Shown in pieces: positions 8,403 to 17,623 of a stretch of DNA of 64,000 nucleotides. Made by a program: the position numbers and the translations under genes. The stretch's first letter is position 1. Each line of letters starts with the position of its first letter. Source of the stretch: Devosia sp. 67-54 (lineage in GTDB: Bacteria > Pseudomonadota > Alphaproteobacteria > Rhizobiales > Devosiaceae); assembly GCF_001899075.1 (NCBI RefSeq), contig NZ_MKVA01000011.1, forward strand, positions 744,001 through 808,000, in the 5' to 3' direction. The notes beneath the pieces are model-generated. The model was not told where the DNA came from and did no database searches. It was given only the letters and a program-made list of their open reading frames with translations.

Positions 8403-10217
8403 ATGTCTGTCCTCAAGGCAGTTCAGGACGTGACCGACCGGATCGCGGCACGCAGCGCCGACACGCGCCGCGACTATCTCGACCGGCTCGATGCGGCGCG
8501 GCAGGCCGGCGTCTACCGCTCGGTGCTGAGCTGCGGCAACCTCGCGCACGGCTTTGCCGCCTGCGCCCCCGCCGACAAGGCCAAGCTCGCCGGCAACCGC
8601 GCGCTGAACCTCGGCATCGTCACCTCCTACAACGACATGCTGAGCGCACATCAGCCCTACGAGACCTATCCGGCGCTGATCAAGGACGCGGCGCGCGCGA
8701 TCGGCGCCACGGCGCAGGTGGCGGGCGGCGTGCCGGCCATGTGCGACGGCGTCACCCAGGGCCAGCCGGGCATGGATCTGAGCCTGTTCTCGCGCGACGT
8801 GATCGCCATGGCGACCGCCATCGCGCTCAGCCACAACATGTTCGACGCCGCGGTGTTCCTGGGCATCTGCGACAAGATCGTGCCGGGCCTGCTGATCGGG
8901 GCGCTGAGCTTCGGGCATCTGCCGGCGGTGTTCGTGCCGGCGGGGCCGATGCCCTCGGGCATGCCCAACGACGAGAAGACCCGCATCCGCCAGCTCTATT
9001 CCGAAGGCAAGGTCGGCCGCGCCGAGCTGCTGGAGGCCGAGGCCAAATCCTACCATTCGCCCGGCACCTGCACCTTCTACGGCACCGCCAACTCCAACCA
9101 GATGCTGATGGAGATCATGGGCCTGCATTTGCCGGGGGCGAGCTTCGTCAACCCCGGCACGCCGCTGCGCGAGGCGCTGACGCGCGAGGCGGCCAGGCGC
9201 GCGCTGTCGCTCACCGCCGAGGGCAACGACTACACCCCCGTCGGCCACGTGATCAGCGAAAAGACCATCGTCAATGGCCTCGTCGGCCTGCATGCGACGG
9301 GCGGCTCGACCAACCACACGCTGCACCTGATCGCCATCGCCGCCGCCGCCGGCCTCAAGGTGACGTGGCAGGATATGGCCGATCTGAGCGAAGTGGTGCC
9401 GCTGCTCGCCCGCGTCTATCCCAATGGCGTCGCCGACGTGAACCATTTCCACGCCGCCGGTGGAATGGGATTCCTGATCCGCGAGCTGCTCGACAGCGGC
9501 CATCTGCACGAGGACGTGAAGACCGTCTGGGGCGGCGGCCTTTCCGGCTACACCGTCGAGGCCAGGCTGATCGCGGACAAGCTGAGCTTCACGCCGTCGC
9601 CGGAAACATCCGGCAACGACAAGATTCTGGTGCCGGTCAGGGCGGCGTTCTCGAAGAATGGCGGGCTGAAGCTGCTGACCGGCAACCTGGGCAAGGCGGT
9701 GATCAAGGTCAGCGCCGTCAAGCCCGAGCACCGGGTCATCGAGGCGCCGGCCCGCGTGTTCCACAGCCAGCACGGGCTGCAGGCCGCGTTCAAGGCGGGC
9801 GAGCTCAACGGCGACATGATCGCCGTGGTGCGCTTTGCCGGCCCCAAGGCCATCGGCATGCCGGAGCTGCACAATCTGACCCCGGCGCTCGGCGTGCTGC
9901 AGGGCCGCGGCTTCAAGGTGGCGCTGGTCACCGACGGCCGCATGTCGGGCGCCTCCGGCAAGGTGCCGGCGGCGATCCACGTGACGCCCGAGGCGGTCGA
10001 TGGCGGCCCCATCTCGAAGGTGCGCGACGGCGACCTGCTGCGGCTCGACGCCGATGCCGGCACGCTGGTCTTTATCGGCGACGAGAAGGAATTCTTGTCG
10101 CGCACCCCGGCCACCGAGGACCAGCGGCACGAGCATTACGGCATGGGCCGCGAGCTGTTCGCCGGCTTCCGCGCCATGGTCGGTGCGGCCGACCGCGGGG
10201 CGAGCGTGTTCGGGTAG
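8403..10217 (+). CDS. edd: Phosphogluconate dehydratase
   Basis: An iron-sulphur enzyme that dehydrates 6-phosphogluconate to KDPG. The 604 residues compare well with about 603 in E. coli. Cluster-ligand cysteines are visible at about 114 ([11 protein letters not shown]) and 156 (GICDKIVPG), and the C-terminal [19 protein letters not shown] is the IlvD/Edd signature. It starts at ATG 8403 after AAGGGAG and lies 72 bases behind pgl. KDPG aldolase (eda), which would finish the pathway, is not in the window. Confidence 0.96.
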   Translation: MSVLKAVQDVTDRIAARSADTRRDYLDRLDAARQAGVYRSVLSCGNLAHGFAACAPADKAKLAGNRALNLGIVTSYNDMLSAHQPYETYPALIKDAARAIGATAQVAGGVPAMCDGVTQGQPGMDLSLFSRDVIAMATAIALSHNMFDAAVFLGICDKIVPGLLIGALSFGHLPAVFVPAGPMPSGMPNDEKTRIRQLYSEGKVGRAELLEAEAKSYHSPGTCTFYGTANSNQMLMEIMGLHLPGASFVNPGTPLREALTREAARRALSLTAEGNDYTPVGHVISEKTIVNGLVGLHATGGSTNHTLHLIAIAAAAGLKVTWQDMADLSEVVPLLARVYPNGVADVNHFHAAGGMGFLIRELLDSGHLHEDVKTVWGGGLSGYTVEARLIADKLSFTPSPETSGNDKILVPVRAAFSKNGGLKLLTGNLGKAVIKVSAVKPEHRVIEAPARVFHSQHGLQAAFKAGELNGDMIAVVRFAGPKAIGMPELHNLTPALGVLQGRGFKVALVTDGRMSGASGKVPAAIHVTPEAVDGGPISKVRDGDLLRLDADAGTLVFIGDEKEFLSRTPATEDQRHEHYGMGRELFAGFRAMVGAADRGASVFG

Positions 10218-10283
10218 GGACGCCCGGCAACCAGGCGGAGGCGTGCGCAATAGAGCAGCATCCTATCGCAGTCTCAGTCGGTC

Positions 10284-10469
10284 CCCTCGCCCCTCAGGGG
10301 AGAGGGTAGCGCAGCTTGGCCGACAGGCCTAGCGGAGCTGGGTGAGGGGTGCGGGGGTGAACCTTGCGCGTTGCTGCCACATCACTCGAACTGATCGATC
10401 GCACCCCTCACCCGCTTGCTAGGCTCGCTTTGCTCGCCAAGCGCGCGACCTCTCCCCTGAGGGGCGAGG
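10284..10469. repeat. Long palindromic repeat element, family B, copy 1
   Basis: Two outward arms, CCTCGCCCCTCAGGGGAGAG (10284-10303) and CTCTCCCCTGAGGGGCGAGG (10450-10469), are perfect inverted repeats about 185 bases apart. Inside them a second nested pair, tgaggggtgcg / cgcacccctca, can also pair. It fills most of the gap between edd and the next gene on the minus strand. It may act as a bidirectional transcription barrier, but there is no T-run. A related element lies at 56101-56227. Confidence 0.75.
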
Positions 10470-10514
10470 TGAGCCCGACTGCGAGGGCGGTGCCGGGGCT
10501 CCGGCCAGGACCAA

Positions 10515-11138
10515 TTAGCGGGAGCCATCATCCTCCCACGGCACCACCGTCAGCTCGGGCCAGACGCTTTTGGCGCGGGCGCCCTTGGCTTCGTGCGCCG
10601 GTTTGTTCATCAGCACCGGGTTGGGCACGATGCGGAACGAGAAGATGTCGTCGAGCCCGAACGGCGCGACCAAAGTGAGGCGGCCGTCGGCCTCGAGCCG
10701 CGCGCCGACCGCATGCGTCTTGCTGGCGTAGCGGCCGAGCATTTCGGCCGACGAAACGAGCGGCGTGAACGGCACGCCGAATTTCTGCGGAAACCACAGA
10801 TGCACGCGCGCCTGGTTGCGCACCTGCACCGGCAGCGGCAGGCCGGCGAAGCGCCGGTCGAGCCGCTGGATCACCCGGTCTTCGGCCTCGTAGCTCAGAT
10901 CGCTGCCGTCGAAATACACCACGTCGATGTCGTTGATGCCGGTGCGGTCCGGCCGCCCGGTCAGCCGGTTCCACACCAGATTGTAGATGGCGCCGGCAAC
11001 CAGCAGCGGGTCGGGCAGGCCGTCCTGCCGGATGCCGTCGAGCACCTCCATCAGCAGCGGGCTCGAGCGGATGATCGCCTCGAGCGCGGCGCGCTGCTCG
11101 GCCTCGCCGCGGCCGGAATATCTGAGATGGTCGTCCAT
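10515..11138 (-). CDS. Nucleotidyltransferase-like protein (DUF925 / NTP_transf_6 type)
   Basis: A 207-aa cytosolic protein. The motif NDIDVVYFDGSDLSYEAED at about residues 76-95 and the flanking GAIYNLVWNRLTG are typical of the DUF925 nucleotidyltransferase-fold family, whose substrates are unknown. The family is widespread in rhizobia as a stand-alone gene. The ATG at 11138 is preferred because residues upstream of it are Ala/Pro-rich and run into the facing promoter region. Neighbours give no functional hint. Confidence 0.8.
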   Translation of the reverse strand: MDDHLRYSGRGEAEQRAALEAIIRSSPLLMEVLDGIRQDGLPDPLLVAGAIYNLVWNRLTGRPDRTGINDIDVVYFDGSDLSYEAEDRVIQRLDRRFAGLPLPVQVRNQARVHLWFPQKFGVPFTPLVSSAEMLGRYASKTHAVGARLEADGRLTLVAPFGLDDIFSFRIVPNPVLMNKPAHEAKGARAKSVWPELTVVPWEDDGSR

Positions 11139-11266
11139 GCCGGCTACGTCCGCCGATTCTGCCGCCGCTGTCAGCCCGGCCGCAGGAGCCGGCGGGGGAA
11201 ATAAGGCCGGGAGCCACAATTCCCGCGCCTTCGGGAATCTATTATGAGCGGCCTCCGGAGGGCCCC

Positions 11267-11842
11267 ATGCGCCGACTGATTGCCGTTGCCGTTACCGTCA
11301 TCGCGACCGTGCTGCTTGCCGCCTGCTCGACGGTGGGCCTCAACACCGCCAGCAACGGGCGCTCGCTCGACCCGTTGCACGACGACGTGGCGAGCCTGCT
11401 GATCGCCTTCGACCTGCCGCGCGGGCTCGGGCCCAACAACGCCGCCGGCCAGCTCTTCACCTTCGACGTCGCCAATGGCGGCCCGCAGGAGCATCTGCGC
11501 CTGTCGCTGGTGCCGGCCGACGCCGACCAGGTGGCCGGCAACCTGCCGCCGCCGGCCGAGGGGCGCGCCTATTATCTCTACAACGTCGCCGAGACCGACA
11601 AGCCGGCCATCCGGGCGGCGCAGCAGGCGGCGCAGGCGCGCGGCATCTCCGCCGCGAGCATCCAGATCGGCGTCGTGCCGCATCTGTGCGGCGCCGGACA
11701 GGTCGACCAGAACGTCCTGACGGTGTCGATCTATGGCGCCATCCCGGGCCAGACCCGGCTGATGCCGTTCATGAACCAGATGCCGCTCGCCGCCGTGCTG
11801 CAGCAGCCCGGCAGCACCCAGCTCGCCATCTGCCAGGGATAG
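11267..11842 (+). CDS. Hypothetical lipoprotein
   Basis: A 191-aa protein with a clear type II signal: MRR, a hydrophobic stretch and the lipobox LLAAC with the lipidated Cys at position 20. The mature part has an LRLSLVPAD strand and a C-terminal pair of cysteines (HLCGAG and the final AICQG) that might form a disulphide. No catalytic motif is recognised. CGGAGG before ATG 11267 supports the start. It is probably anchored in the inner or outer membrane facing the periplasm; function unknown. Confidence 0.8.
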   Translation: MRRLIAVAVTVIATVLLAACSTVGLNTASNGRSLDPLHDDVASLLIAFDLPRGLGPNNAAGQLFTFDVANGGPQEHLRLSLVPADADQVAGNLPPPAEGRAYYLYNVAETDKPAIRAAQQAAQARGISAASIQIGVVPHLCGAGQVDQNVLTVSIYGAIPGQTRLMPFMNQMPLAAVLQQPGSTQLAICQG

Positions 11843-11869
11843 GCGGGGGGACGGCCCCGGCCTCTCCGG

Positions 11870-13270
11870 TCACGCGGCGCTGGTGAGCGTGCCGGCGTCG
11901 CGGCCCGGGCGGGGGCGGCTGAGCCGTGCGCCATTGCCGGGGGCGGCCAGCCGGCCCCAGCCGCCGCCCGGTCCGCCATAGCGCGGCGCGGTCCAGCTCT
12001 GCGCCTGCCGCCAGCGGTCCCAATAGGCGGCGGTCGACACGCCGCCGCGCAGAAATTCGTTGAGCCAGTCGTGCACCAGCCGGCTTTCGCTGAAGTGCGA
12101 ATGCGGATTGTCGAAGCCGCGCTGGCGGATTTCGTACTGGATGTCCTCGAGGCCGCGCCGGCGGATGGCGAGCACGCCGAGCTGCTCGGCATATTCCCTG
12201 GCCTCGGCCCGCTCGTCCTTGACCCGCTGCAGCAGGTCGTCGATCTGCCCCACCACGCCGGCGTCGTCGTCGCGCGGGGCGGCGCGCGCCGCGTCCAGCA
12301 GCGGCCGCAGCTCCGGGTGGTCGAGCAGCGCGTCGAGCTCGTCGAGCGCCTCGATATAGGCCGGCGTGTTGCCGTGCGCCAGCGCGGCGCGGGCGGCGAT
12401 GGCGCCGTCGCGCCGGTCCTGCAGAACGACGTTCTCCTGGTCGAGCGCGTCGATGCGGGGGGCGAGCGCCTCGATCGCCTCGCGCGCGCTGCGCCCGCCG
12501 GCGCTGTCGATGGCGACGCTCTCGAGCGCCGCCACCTCGGCCGCCGCGGCGCGGGCCCGCTCCTGCAGCGCCTCGGCATGCCGGCGCAGCAGCACCGGCA
12601 GCTCCTTGACCAGCGCATAATTGGCCGCTGCCGCGTCGTAGCCGATGAAGCGCGCCAGCCGCGCGTCGAGCCCCGCGAACAGGCCGCGGCTGGCATAATG
12701 CGGCGTGCCGTAATGCCGGCCGCTCAGATACATGAACAGCGGATCGACGCGCCAGGCGCGCCCCTTCTGCTCGCTGTCGGCCGCGGCCTCGGCCGCCTTG
12801 GCGACGGCCGCCTCGGCCATCGCCGCGAGCTCGCGCGCCGCGGCGAGCTTGGCCGCGTAGCCGGCGTCCGAGCCGAGCTTGGGCCGCGCCATGGCGACGT
12901 GCGCGCTGAGCTCGCTGTCGCGCTTGCTGGCCTCCGACTGCAGCGCGCTGCGCTCGGCATTGCCGCGCGCCAGATCCGCCTCGGCATGCTGCGCCGCCGC
13001 CTCGGCGTCGGCGAAGGCCGCGTCGTAGCGCGAAATCGCCGTCTCCACCGTGTTGTCGATCTCGGCGATCAGCCGCGCCTGCGCCGCGCGCCCGGCCTCG
13101 TCGAGCCGCGTCGCCCCCAGCAGCCGGTAGAGCTCGGCCTCCTGCGCCTGCAGCTTGAGCAGCAGTTCGGCGCCGCGCGAGGCGCGCTTGGCGATCTCGT
13201 CCTCCTCGCGGCGGACATCGCGCAGGGCCTCGTCGAGCGCGCGCAGGGCGTCGGGACCGTTGAGGCTCAT
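11870..13270 (-). CDS. Long coiled-coil protein of unknown function
   Basis: A 466-aa protein that is Ala/Glu/Arg-rich and mostly helical. Residues about 1-165 and 215-385 look like coiled coil, separated by an ordered island (about 170-210) with FMYLSGRHYGTPHYASRGL and RLARFIGYDAAAANYAL. The C-terminus has WLNEFLRGGVSTAAYWDRWRQ and a Gly/Pro/Arg tail. There is no signal peptide or membrane helix. Its ATG follows the TGA of the upstream DUF6384-like gene by one base, so the two are coupled and probably form a complex. No named family is recognised for it; an envelope or cytoskeletal scaffold is conceivable but unproven. Confidence 0.78.
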   Translation of the reverse strand: MSLNGPDALRALDEALRDVRREEDEIAKRASRGAELLLKLQAQEAELYRLLGATRLDEAGRAAQARLIAEIDNTVETAISRYDAAFADAEAAAQHAEADLARGNAERSALQSEASKRDSELSAHVAMARPKLGSDAGYAAKLAAARELAAMAEAAVAKAAEAAADSEQKGRAWRVDPLFMYLSGRHYGTPHYASRGLFAGLDARLARFIGYDAAAANYALVKELPVLLRRHAEALQERARAAAAEVAALESVAIDSAGGRSAREAIEALAPRIDALDQENVVLQDRRDGAIAARAALAHGNTPAYIEALDELDALLDHPELRPLLDAARAAPRDDDAGVVGQIDDLLQRVKDERAEAREYAEQLGVLAIRRRGLEDIQYEIRQRGFDNPHSHFSESRLVHDWLNEFLRGGVSTAAYWDRWRQAQSWTAPRYGGPGGGWGRLAAPGNGARLSRPRPGRDAGTLTSAA

Positions 13271-13271
13271 C

Positions 13272-14204
13272 TCACCACCGCGTCACTTGCCCGCCCAGCG
13301 TCTGCACCAGATAGCTGGGGTCGATGAAGCCGAATTCCTTGATCGCCAGCAGATTGTGCTCGATCACCTGGTCGTCGTCCTTGTCGGCCTCGACGGCGCG
13401 GTACACCTCCTCGGGCACCCGCACGCCCCAGGACGACACGCGCTCGGTGCGGCCGGTGTTCTCGTCGCGGATCGGCAGCGTCAGGATGCGGCCATTGGCG
13501 TCCACCGCCTGCACCACGAGATAGTAGTTGGTGGCCTCCGAATTGCTCTGCGGGAAGGTCCAGAAGCCCCATTTGTCGTCGCGGTCGACGATCTTGAGCT
13601 GGTATTCGGCGCGCAGCGTGTCGCGCAGATTGGTGAGGTCGATGATCGCCTGCTCGGCGGCGGCGCGGTTGCCGGCCTTGGCCGCGGCCTGGCCGCGGTC
13701 GCGGATGGTCACCGCCTCGGTCTCGGCCTGCTGCACCTTGGTCTCTTCGTGGATGGTCCGGTACAGCGCCTGCATCTGCGCCGGCATGGTCTCGCTCAGC
13801 TCGACCTGCGCCTGCCGCGCCACGGCGTCGCGATACGGCCGGTAGGCGAGGAAATAGCCGCCGACCCCGAGCACCACGAGCAGCGCCAGCGCCGTGGCCG
13901 CCGGCTGCCAGCGCCGCCGCTCGATATAGAGCCGCGCCAGCGCCGCGCGCGGGCCGCGGGTCCTCGGCACATGGCCGAAGCGGTTGTCGTTGACCGCCGC
14001 GAGCCCGGTGGCGATGGCCGCGTCGGTGATGGCGATGCCGGCGCCGCGGTAGTGGCGGCGCAGATTGTCGGCCTGCGCCGCGGCATCGCCGGCGGCCAGC
14101 GCCGGGTCGCGCCGAATCGCATCGACGATGTCCATGGCCACGATCGCGTCGTCGAACCGGACCGGATCGGCCGTTGCAGCGCTCATTTCGGTGCGTGCGG
14201 TCAC
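13272..14204 (-). CDS. Single-pass membrane protein, resembles the DUF6384 family
   Basis: A 310-aa protein. The N-terminal cytosolic part (about 15-95) has FDDAIVAMDIVDAIRR and a later GLAAVNDNRFG, remembered as DUF6384 traits. One transmembrane helix (about 103-120, ALALLVVLGVGGYFLAY) follows. Then comes a coiled-coil stretch and a C-terminal globular domain (DDKWGFWTFPQSNSEATNYYLVVQAV) predicted to be periplasmic. GTG 14204 is chosen because AAGGCAGGG lies just upstream; ATG 14186 lacks a ribosome site. It is the first gene of a two-gene operon with the coiled-coil protein. Biochemical function is unknown. Confidence 0.78.
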   Translation of the reverse strand: MTARTEMSAATADPVRFDDAIVAMDIVDAIRRDPALAAGDAAAQADNLRRHYRGAGIAITDAAIATGLAAVNDNRFGHVPRTRGPRAALARLYIERRRWQPAATALALLVVLGVGGYFLAYRPYRDAVARQAQVELSETMPAQMQALYRTIHEETKVQQAETEAVTIRDRGQAAAKAGNRAAAEQAIIDLTNLRDTLRAEYQLKIVDRDDKWGFWTFPQSNSEATNYYLVVQAVDANGRILTLPIRDENTGRTERVSSWGVRVPEEVYRAVEADKDDDQVIEHNLLAIKEFGFIDPSYLVQTLGGQVTRW

Positions 14205-14363
14205 GCCCTGCCTTACTCGCTCTGGACTTTCCGTCGTGCAGCCGACTGCGGTCCCGGGCCTAATTTATGACGCTTCGGGGAGCGGACAATTGATCCGGTG
14301 GCCGCCGGTGACTATTTTCGCCCGGATGGTGCGAAAAAGACGCATGGCGAGGCCCTGAGCGGC

Positions 14364-14864
14364 ATGGATTTCGGCGGCCGCTATCTGTTCGGGGCGAGGC
14401 GCGGGGACGTCTGGGGCGCCCTCAACGACACCGACATCCTGCGCGCCGTGATTCCCGGCTGCGAATACATCGCCTGGACCGGGCCGCACACGCTCGACCT
14501 GTCGATCCGCGTCCATCTCGGCCTCGTGCGCCCGGTGTTCGCCGGCGACCTGACGCTGAGCAATGTCCGCCCCGCCGAGAGCTACACGCTGGCGGGGCGC
14601 GGGCGCGGCGGCGTGCTCGGGCTGGCGCAGGGCGCCGCCGACATCACCCTCGCCGATGCCGAGGGCGGCACGCTGCTGGTCTTCGCCGCCGCCGGCAAGG
14701 CCGATGGCGGCGTCATGCGGCTCGGGCGGGCGCTGATCGGCCGTTCGGCGCAGCGCGTCATCGACGGCTTCTTCGAATCGATCGGGCGCGAGATGGGCGC
14801 CGGCGTGACAGCGCTGTCGCCGCCCGAGCCCTCCGCCGATTTTGACCAAACGTTCAAAAACTGA
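14364..14864 (+). CDS. CoxG-like SRPBCC-domain protein
   Basis: A 166-aa protein of the carbon monoxide dehydrogenase subunit G (CoxG) family, a START/SRPBCC fold. Diagnostic features are the N-terminus MDFGGRYLFGARRGDVWGAL and the motif DILRAVIPGCEYI. True CoxG anchors or matures CO dehydrogenase, but no coxMSL genes are near, so a generic lipid or hydrophobic-ligand binding role is equally likely. The ATG at 14364 is chosen because family members start MDFsG.; a GTG at 14298 would add 22 unlikely residues. The 3' end carries a possible operator for the next transporter gene. Confidence 0.82.
   Translation: MDFGGRYLFGARRGDVWGALNDTDILRAVIPGCEYIAWTGPHTLDLSIRVHLGLVRPVFAGDLTLSNVRPAESYTLAGRGRGGVLGLAQGAADITLADAEGGTLLVFAAAGKADGGVMRLGRALIGRSAQRVIDGFFESIGREMGAGVTALSPPEPSADFDQTFKN
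14840..14859. promoter_or_regulatory. Inverted repeat ahead of the BMP transporter gene (possible operator)
   Basis: TTTTGA and TCAAAA arms (14840-14845 and 14854-14859) surround ccaaacgt, about 115 bases before the start of the nucleoside-type binding protein and overlapping the end of the CoxG-like gene. A TTGACC hexamer inside could be a -35 element. Binding by a LacI- or GntR-type repressor is a guess. Confidence 0.35.
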
Positions 14865-14973
14865 GGTTTTCCCTCTTGCCGCGCGGGTAAATGCAAGCTT
14901 GTATCCCTGCCAACGCGCGGGGACAGGAGACAGCGGCACCGCCGCTTCCCGGCGCGAACCAGGGAGACCATTC

Positions 14974-15972
14974 ATGATCGATTTCAAACGGCACCTCGGT
15001 GCTCTGGCCGCGGGTATTGGCGCGGTGGCGCTGCTGGCCGGCGCGGCCTTGGCCGATCCGGCGCTGATCTACGACCTCGGCGGCAAGTTCGATAAGTCGT
15101 TCAACGAAGCGGCCTACAACGGCGCCGAGCAGTGGAAGAAGGAGACCGGCGGCACCTACCACGATCTCGAGATCCAGGCCGAAGCCCAGCGCGAGCAGGC
15201 GGTGCGCAAATTCGCCCAGGCCGGCTACAGCCCGATCGTGGTGACCGGCTTCAGCTTCGCCGACACCCTCAACAAGGTGGCGCCCGACTTCCCCAACATC
15301 CATTTCGTGCAGATCGACTCGGTGGTCGACCAGCCCAACGTGCAGTCGGTGGTCTATAAGTCCAACGACGCCTCGTACCTGGCCGGCGTGCTCGCCGCCA
15401 AGACCTCCAAGACCGGCAAGGTCGGCTTCGTCGGCGGCATGGACATTCCGCTGATCCACAACTTCTTCTGTGGCTACAAGGAAGGCTTCATGGCCACCAA
15501 CAAGGATGGCCAGGTGTTCGAGAACTACACCGGCACCACGGCGGCGGCCTGGAACGATCCGACCACCGCGGGCGAACTGACCAAGGCCGATTTCGACAAG
15601 GGCGCCGACATCGTCTACGCCGCGGCGGGTGCCTCGGGCCTCGGCGTGATCCAGGCGGCCAAGGACGCCGGCAAGATGTCGATCGGCGTCGACAGCAACC
15701 AGAACTACATCGCGCCCGGCTCGGTGCTGACCTCGGTGCTGAAGCGCGTCGACGTCACCGTCTATAACGCCTTCAAGGACGGCGATGCCGGCTTCAAGCC
15801 GGGCGTGGTCTCGCTCGGCGTCGCCGAGAACGGCGTCGGCCTCGCCATGGACGACAACAACAAGTCGATGATCACCCCCGACGCGCAGGCCGCCGTCGAT
15901 GCGGCGGCCAAGGGCATCGCCGACGGCACCATCAAGGTGCACGACTACAACACCGACAATCAGTGCCCGTGA
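14974..15972 (+). CDS. BMP-family ABC transporter substrate-binding protein (nucleoside type)
   Basis: A periplasmic binding protein of the BMP/Med/BmpA family (332 aa). A signal peptide ends ALA at about residue 28, with no lipobox, so it is a free periplasmic protein. Family motifs are LIYDLGGKFDKSFNEAAYNG after the signal and VGFVGGMDIPLI, followed by AAGASGLGVIQAAKD. BMP proteins bind purine or pyrimidine nucleosides or related compounds. The downstream cdd, deoC, deoA, deoB and upp genes make nucleosides the probable cargo. The ATG at 14974 has AGGGAGA upstream. The ATPase gene begins 10 bases after the stop. Confidence 0.92.
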   Translation: MIDFKRHLGALAAGIGAVALLAGAALADPALIYDLGGKFDKSFNEAAYNGAEQWKKETGGTYHDLEIQAEAQREQAVRKFAQAGYSPIVVTGFSFADTLNKVAPDFPNIHFVQIDSVVDQPNVQSVVYKSNDASYLAGVLAAKTSKTGKVGFVGGMDIPLIHNFFCGYKEGFMATNKDGQVFENYTGTTAAAWNDPTTAGELTKADFDKGADIVYAAAGASGLGVIQAAKDAGKMSIGVDSNQNYIAPGSVLTSVLKRVDVTVYNAFKDGDAGFKPGVVSLGVAENGVGLAMDDNNKSMITPDAQAAVDAAAKGIADGTIKVHDYNTDNQCP

Positions 15973-15982
15973 TCGGTCGTTC

Positions 15983-17623
15983 GTGAGCCAGCCTCACTCT
16001 TCATCCAATGCCGAGCAGCGCCCCTCCAAAGGGGGCGCTGTTTCCGACCTTGCCATCGAGCTCCGGGGCATCAACAAGAGCTTCGGGCCGGTGCGCGCCA
16101 ACCGCGACATCGACCTCAAGGTCCGGCGCGGCACCATCCACGGCATCGTCGGTGAAAACGGCGCCGGCAAGTCGACGCTGATGTCGATCCTCTACGGCTT
16201 CTACACCGCCGACAGCGGCGAGATCCTGGTCAACGGCCAGCCCGCCCACATCACCGATTCCCGCCATGCGCTGCAGCTGGGCATCGGCATGGTGCACCAG
16301 CACTTCATGCTGGTCGACAATTTCTCCATCCTCGAAAACGTCATCCTGGGCGCCGAGGACAATGCGCTGCTCGCCTCCTCGCTGAGCAAGGCGCGCAAGG
16401 AGCTGAAGCGCCTCTCCGACGAATACGGCCTGTCGGTCGACCCCGACGCCATCGTGCAGGACGTCTCGGTGGGCCAGCAGCAGCGCGTCGAAATCCTCAA
16501 GGCGCTGTATCGCGGCGCCGATACGCTGATCCTCGACGAGCCCACCGGCGTGTTGACGCCGGAAGAGGCCGACGATCTGTTCCGCGTGCTCAACGTGCTG
16601 CGCGACCAGGGCAAGACGGTGATCCTGATCACCCACAAGCTGCGCGAGATCATGGCCATCACCGATTTCGTGTCGGTGATGCGGCAGGGCCAGATGGTGG
16701 CCACCATGCCGACCAAGGACACCTCGCCCGAAAAGCTGGCCGAGCTGATGGTCGGCCGCCGCGTGCTGCTGCGCGTCGAGAAGGGCTCGGCGCATCCGGG
16801 CAAGCCGCTGCTCGAGGTCAAGAACCTCGTTGTCGCCGACGACCTCAAGGTGGTGCGCGTCAAGGATGTGAGCTTTTCGGTCAGGGCCGGCGAGATCGTC
16901 GGCATCGCCGGCGTTGCCGGCAACGGCCAGTCCGAGCTGCTCGAATCCATCGCCGGCATGCGCGACCAGCTGTCCGGCGACGTGGTGCTCAACGGCCACG
17001 TGCTGTCGCTCGAGGGCGACGACGGCGCCCACCGCGCCCGCCTCGCCGGCCTCGCCCACGTGCCCGAGGACCGCCAGACCGAAGGGCTGGTGGTACAGTT
17101 CGAGGAGTGGGAGAACAACATCCTCGGCTACCAGCACGATCCGGCCTATGGCCGCGGGCTGCTCGATATCGCCGCCGCCCGCCGGCAGGCCGAGGAGCGG
17201 ATGCACAAATTCGACGTCCGTCCGGCCAATCCGCGGCTCAAGACCGCCAATTTCTCCGGCGGCAACCAGCAGAAGATCGTGCTGGCGCGCGAGATGGAGC
17301 AGGACCCCTCGGTGCTGATCGTCGGCCAGCCGACGCGCGGCGTCGACATCGGCGCCATCGAGTTCATCCACAACCAGATCATCAAGATGCGCGACGCCGG
17401 CAAGGCCATCCTGCTCGTTTCCGTCGAGCTCGACGAGATCCGCTCGCTTTCCGACCGCATCCTGGTGATGTTCGACGGCAAGATCGTCGGCGAGGCCGAC
17501 CCGGCCACCGCCACCGAAGGCGAACTCGGCCTGATGATGGCCGGCATCGGCGCCGACGGCCATGCGGCGCGCTCGGGCGCCGGTGCGGGGCCGGCGCATG
17601 CCGTCGGGGGAGACCAGCCATGA
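15983..17623 (+). CDS. ABC transporter ATP-binding protein with two ATPase domains (nucleoside/sugar type)
   Basis: A 546-aa fused tandem ATPase. Domain 1 has Walker A GENGAGKST at about 57-65, signature VSVGQQQRVE and Walker B LILDEPTG. Domain 2 has a degenerate P-loop GVAGNGQSE at about 310-318 and signature FSGGNQQK. This asymmetric arrangement is typical of YufO/NupO and ribose-type importers. GTG 15983 is the only plausible in-frame start before the first beta-strand; its ribosome site is weak. The first ~35 codons contain a strong hairpin (16017-16039). The gene overlaps the first permease gene by four bases (ATGA). Confidence 0.93.
   Translation: MSQPHSSSNAEQRPSKGGAVSDLAIELRGINKSFGPVRANRDIDLKVRRGTIHGIVGENGAGKSTLMSILYGFYTADSGEILVNGQPAHITDSRHALQLGIGMVHQHFMLVDNFSILENVILGAEDNALLASSLSKARKELKRLSDEYGLSVDPDAIVQDVSVGQQQRVEILKALYRGADTLILDEPTGVLTPEEADDLFRVLNVLRDQGKTVILITHKLREIMAITDFVSVMRQGQMVATMPTKDTSPEKLAELMVGRRVLLRVEKGSAHPGKPLLEVKNLVVADDLKVVRVKDVSFSVRAGEIVGIAGVAGNGQSELLESIAGMRDQLSGDVVLNGHVLSLEGDDGAHRARLAGLAHVPEDRQTEGLVVQFEEWENNILGYQHDPAYGRGLLDIAAARRQAEERMHKFDVRPANPRLKTANFSGGNQQKIVLAREMEQDPSVLIVGQPTRGVDIGAIEFIHNQIIKMRDAGKAILLVSVELDEIRSLSDRILVMFDGKIVGEADPATATEGELGLMMAGIGADGHAARSGAGAGPAHAVGGDQP
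16017..16039 (+). terminator. Terminator-like or attenuator hairpin at the start of the ABC ATPase gene
   Basis: AGCGCCCC (16017-16024) pairs perfectly with GGGGCGCT (16032-16039) around a 7-base loop, followed by gttt. It sits between the binding-protein stop and the first conserved ATPase strand. Such hairpins often cut transcription after an abundant binding-protein message. Here it lies within the predicted coding start, so it could instead mean the true ATPase start is misplaced. Confidence 0.4.

Noticed and set aside
14205-14363. Possible cobalamin or other riboswitch in divergent gaps
   Set aside because: No conserved riboswitch core (such as a B12 box) could be seen here or upstream of the cob genes in the window.
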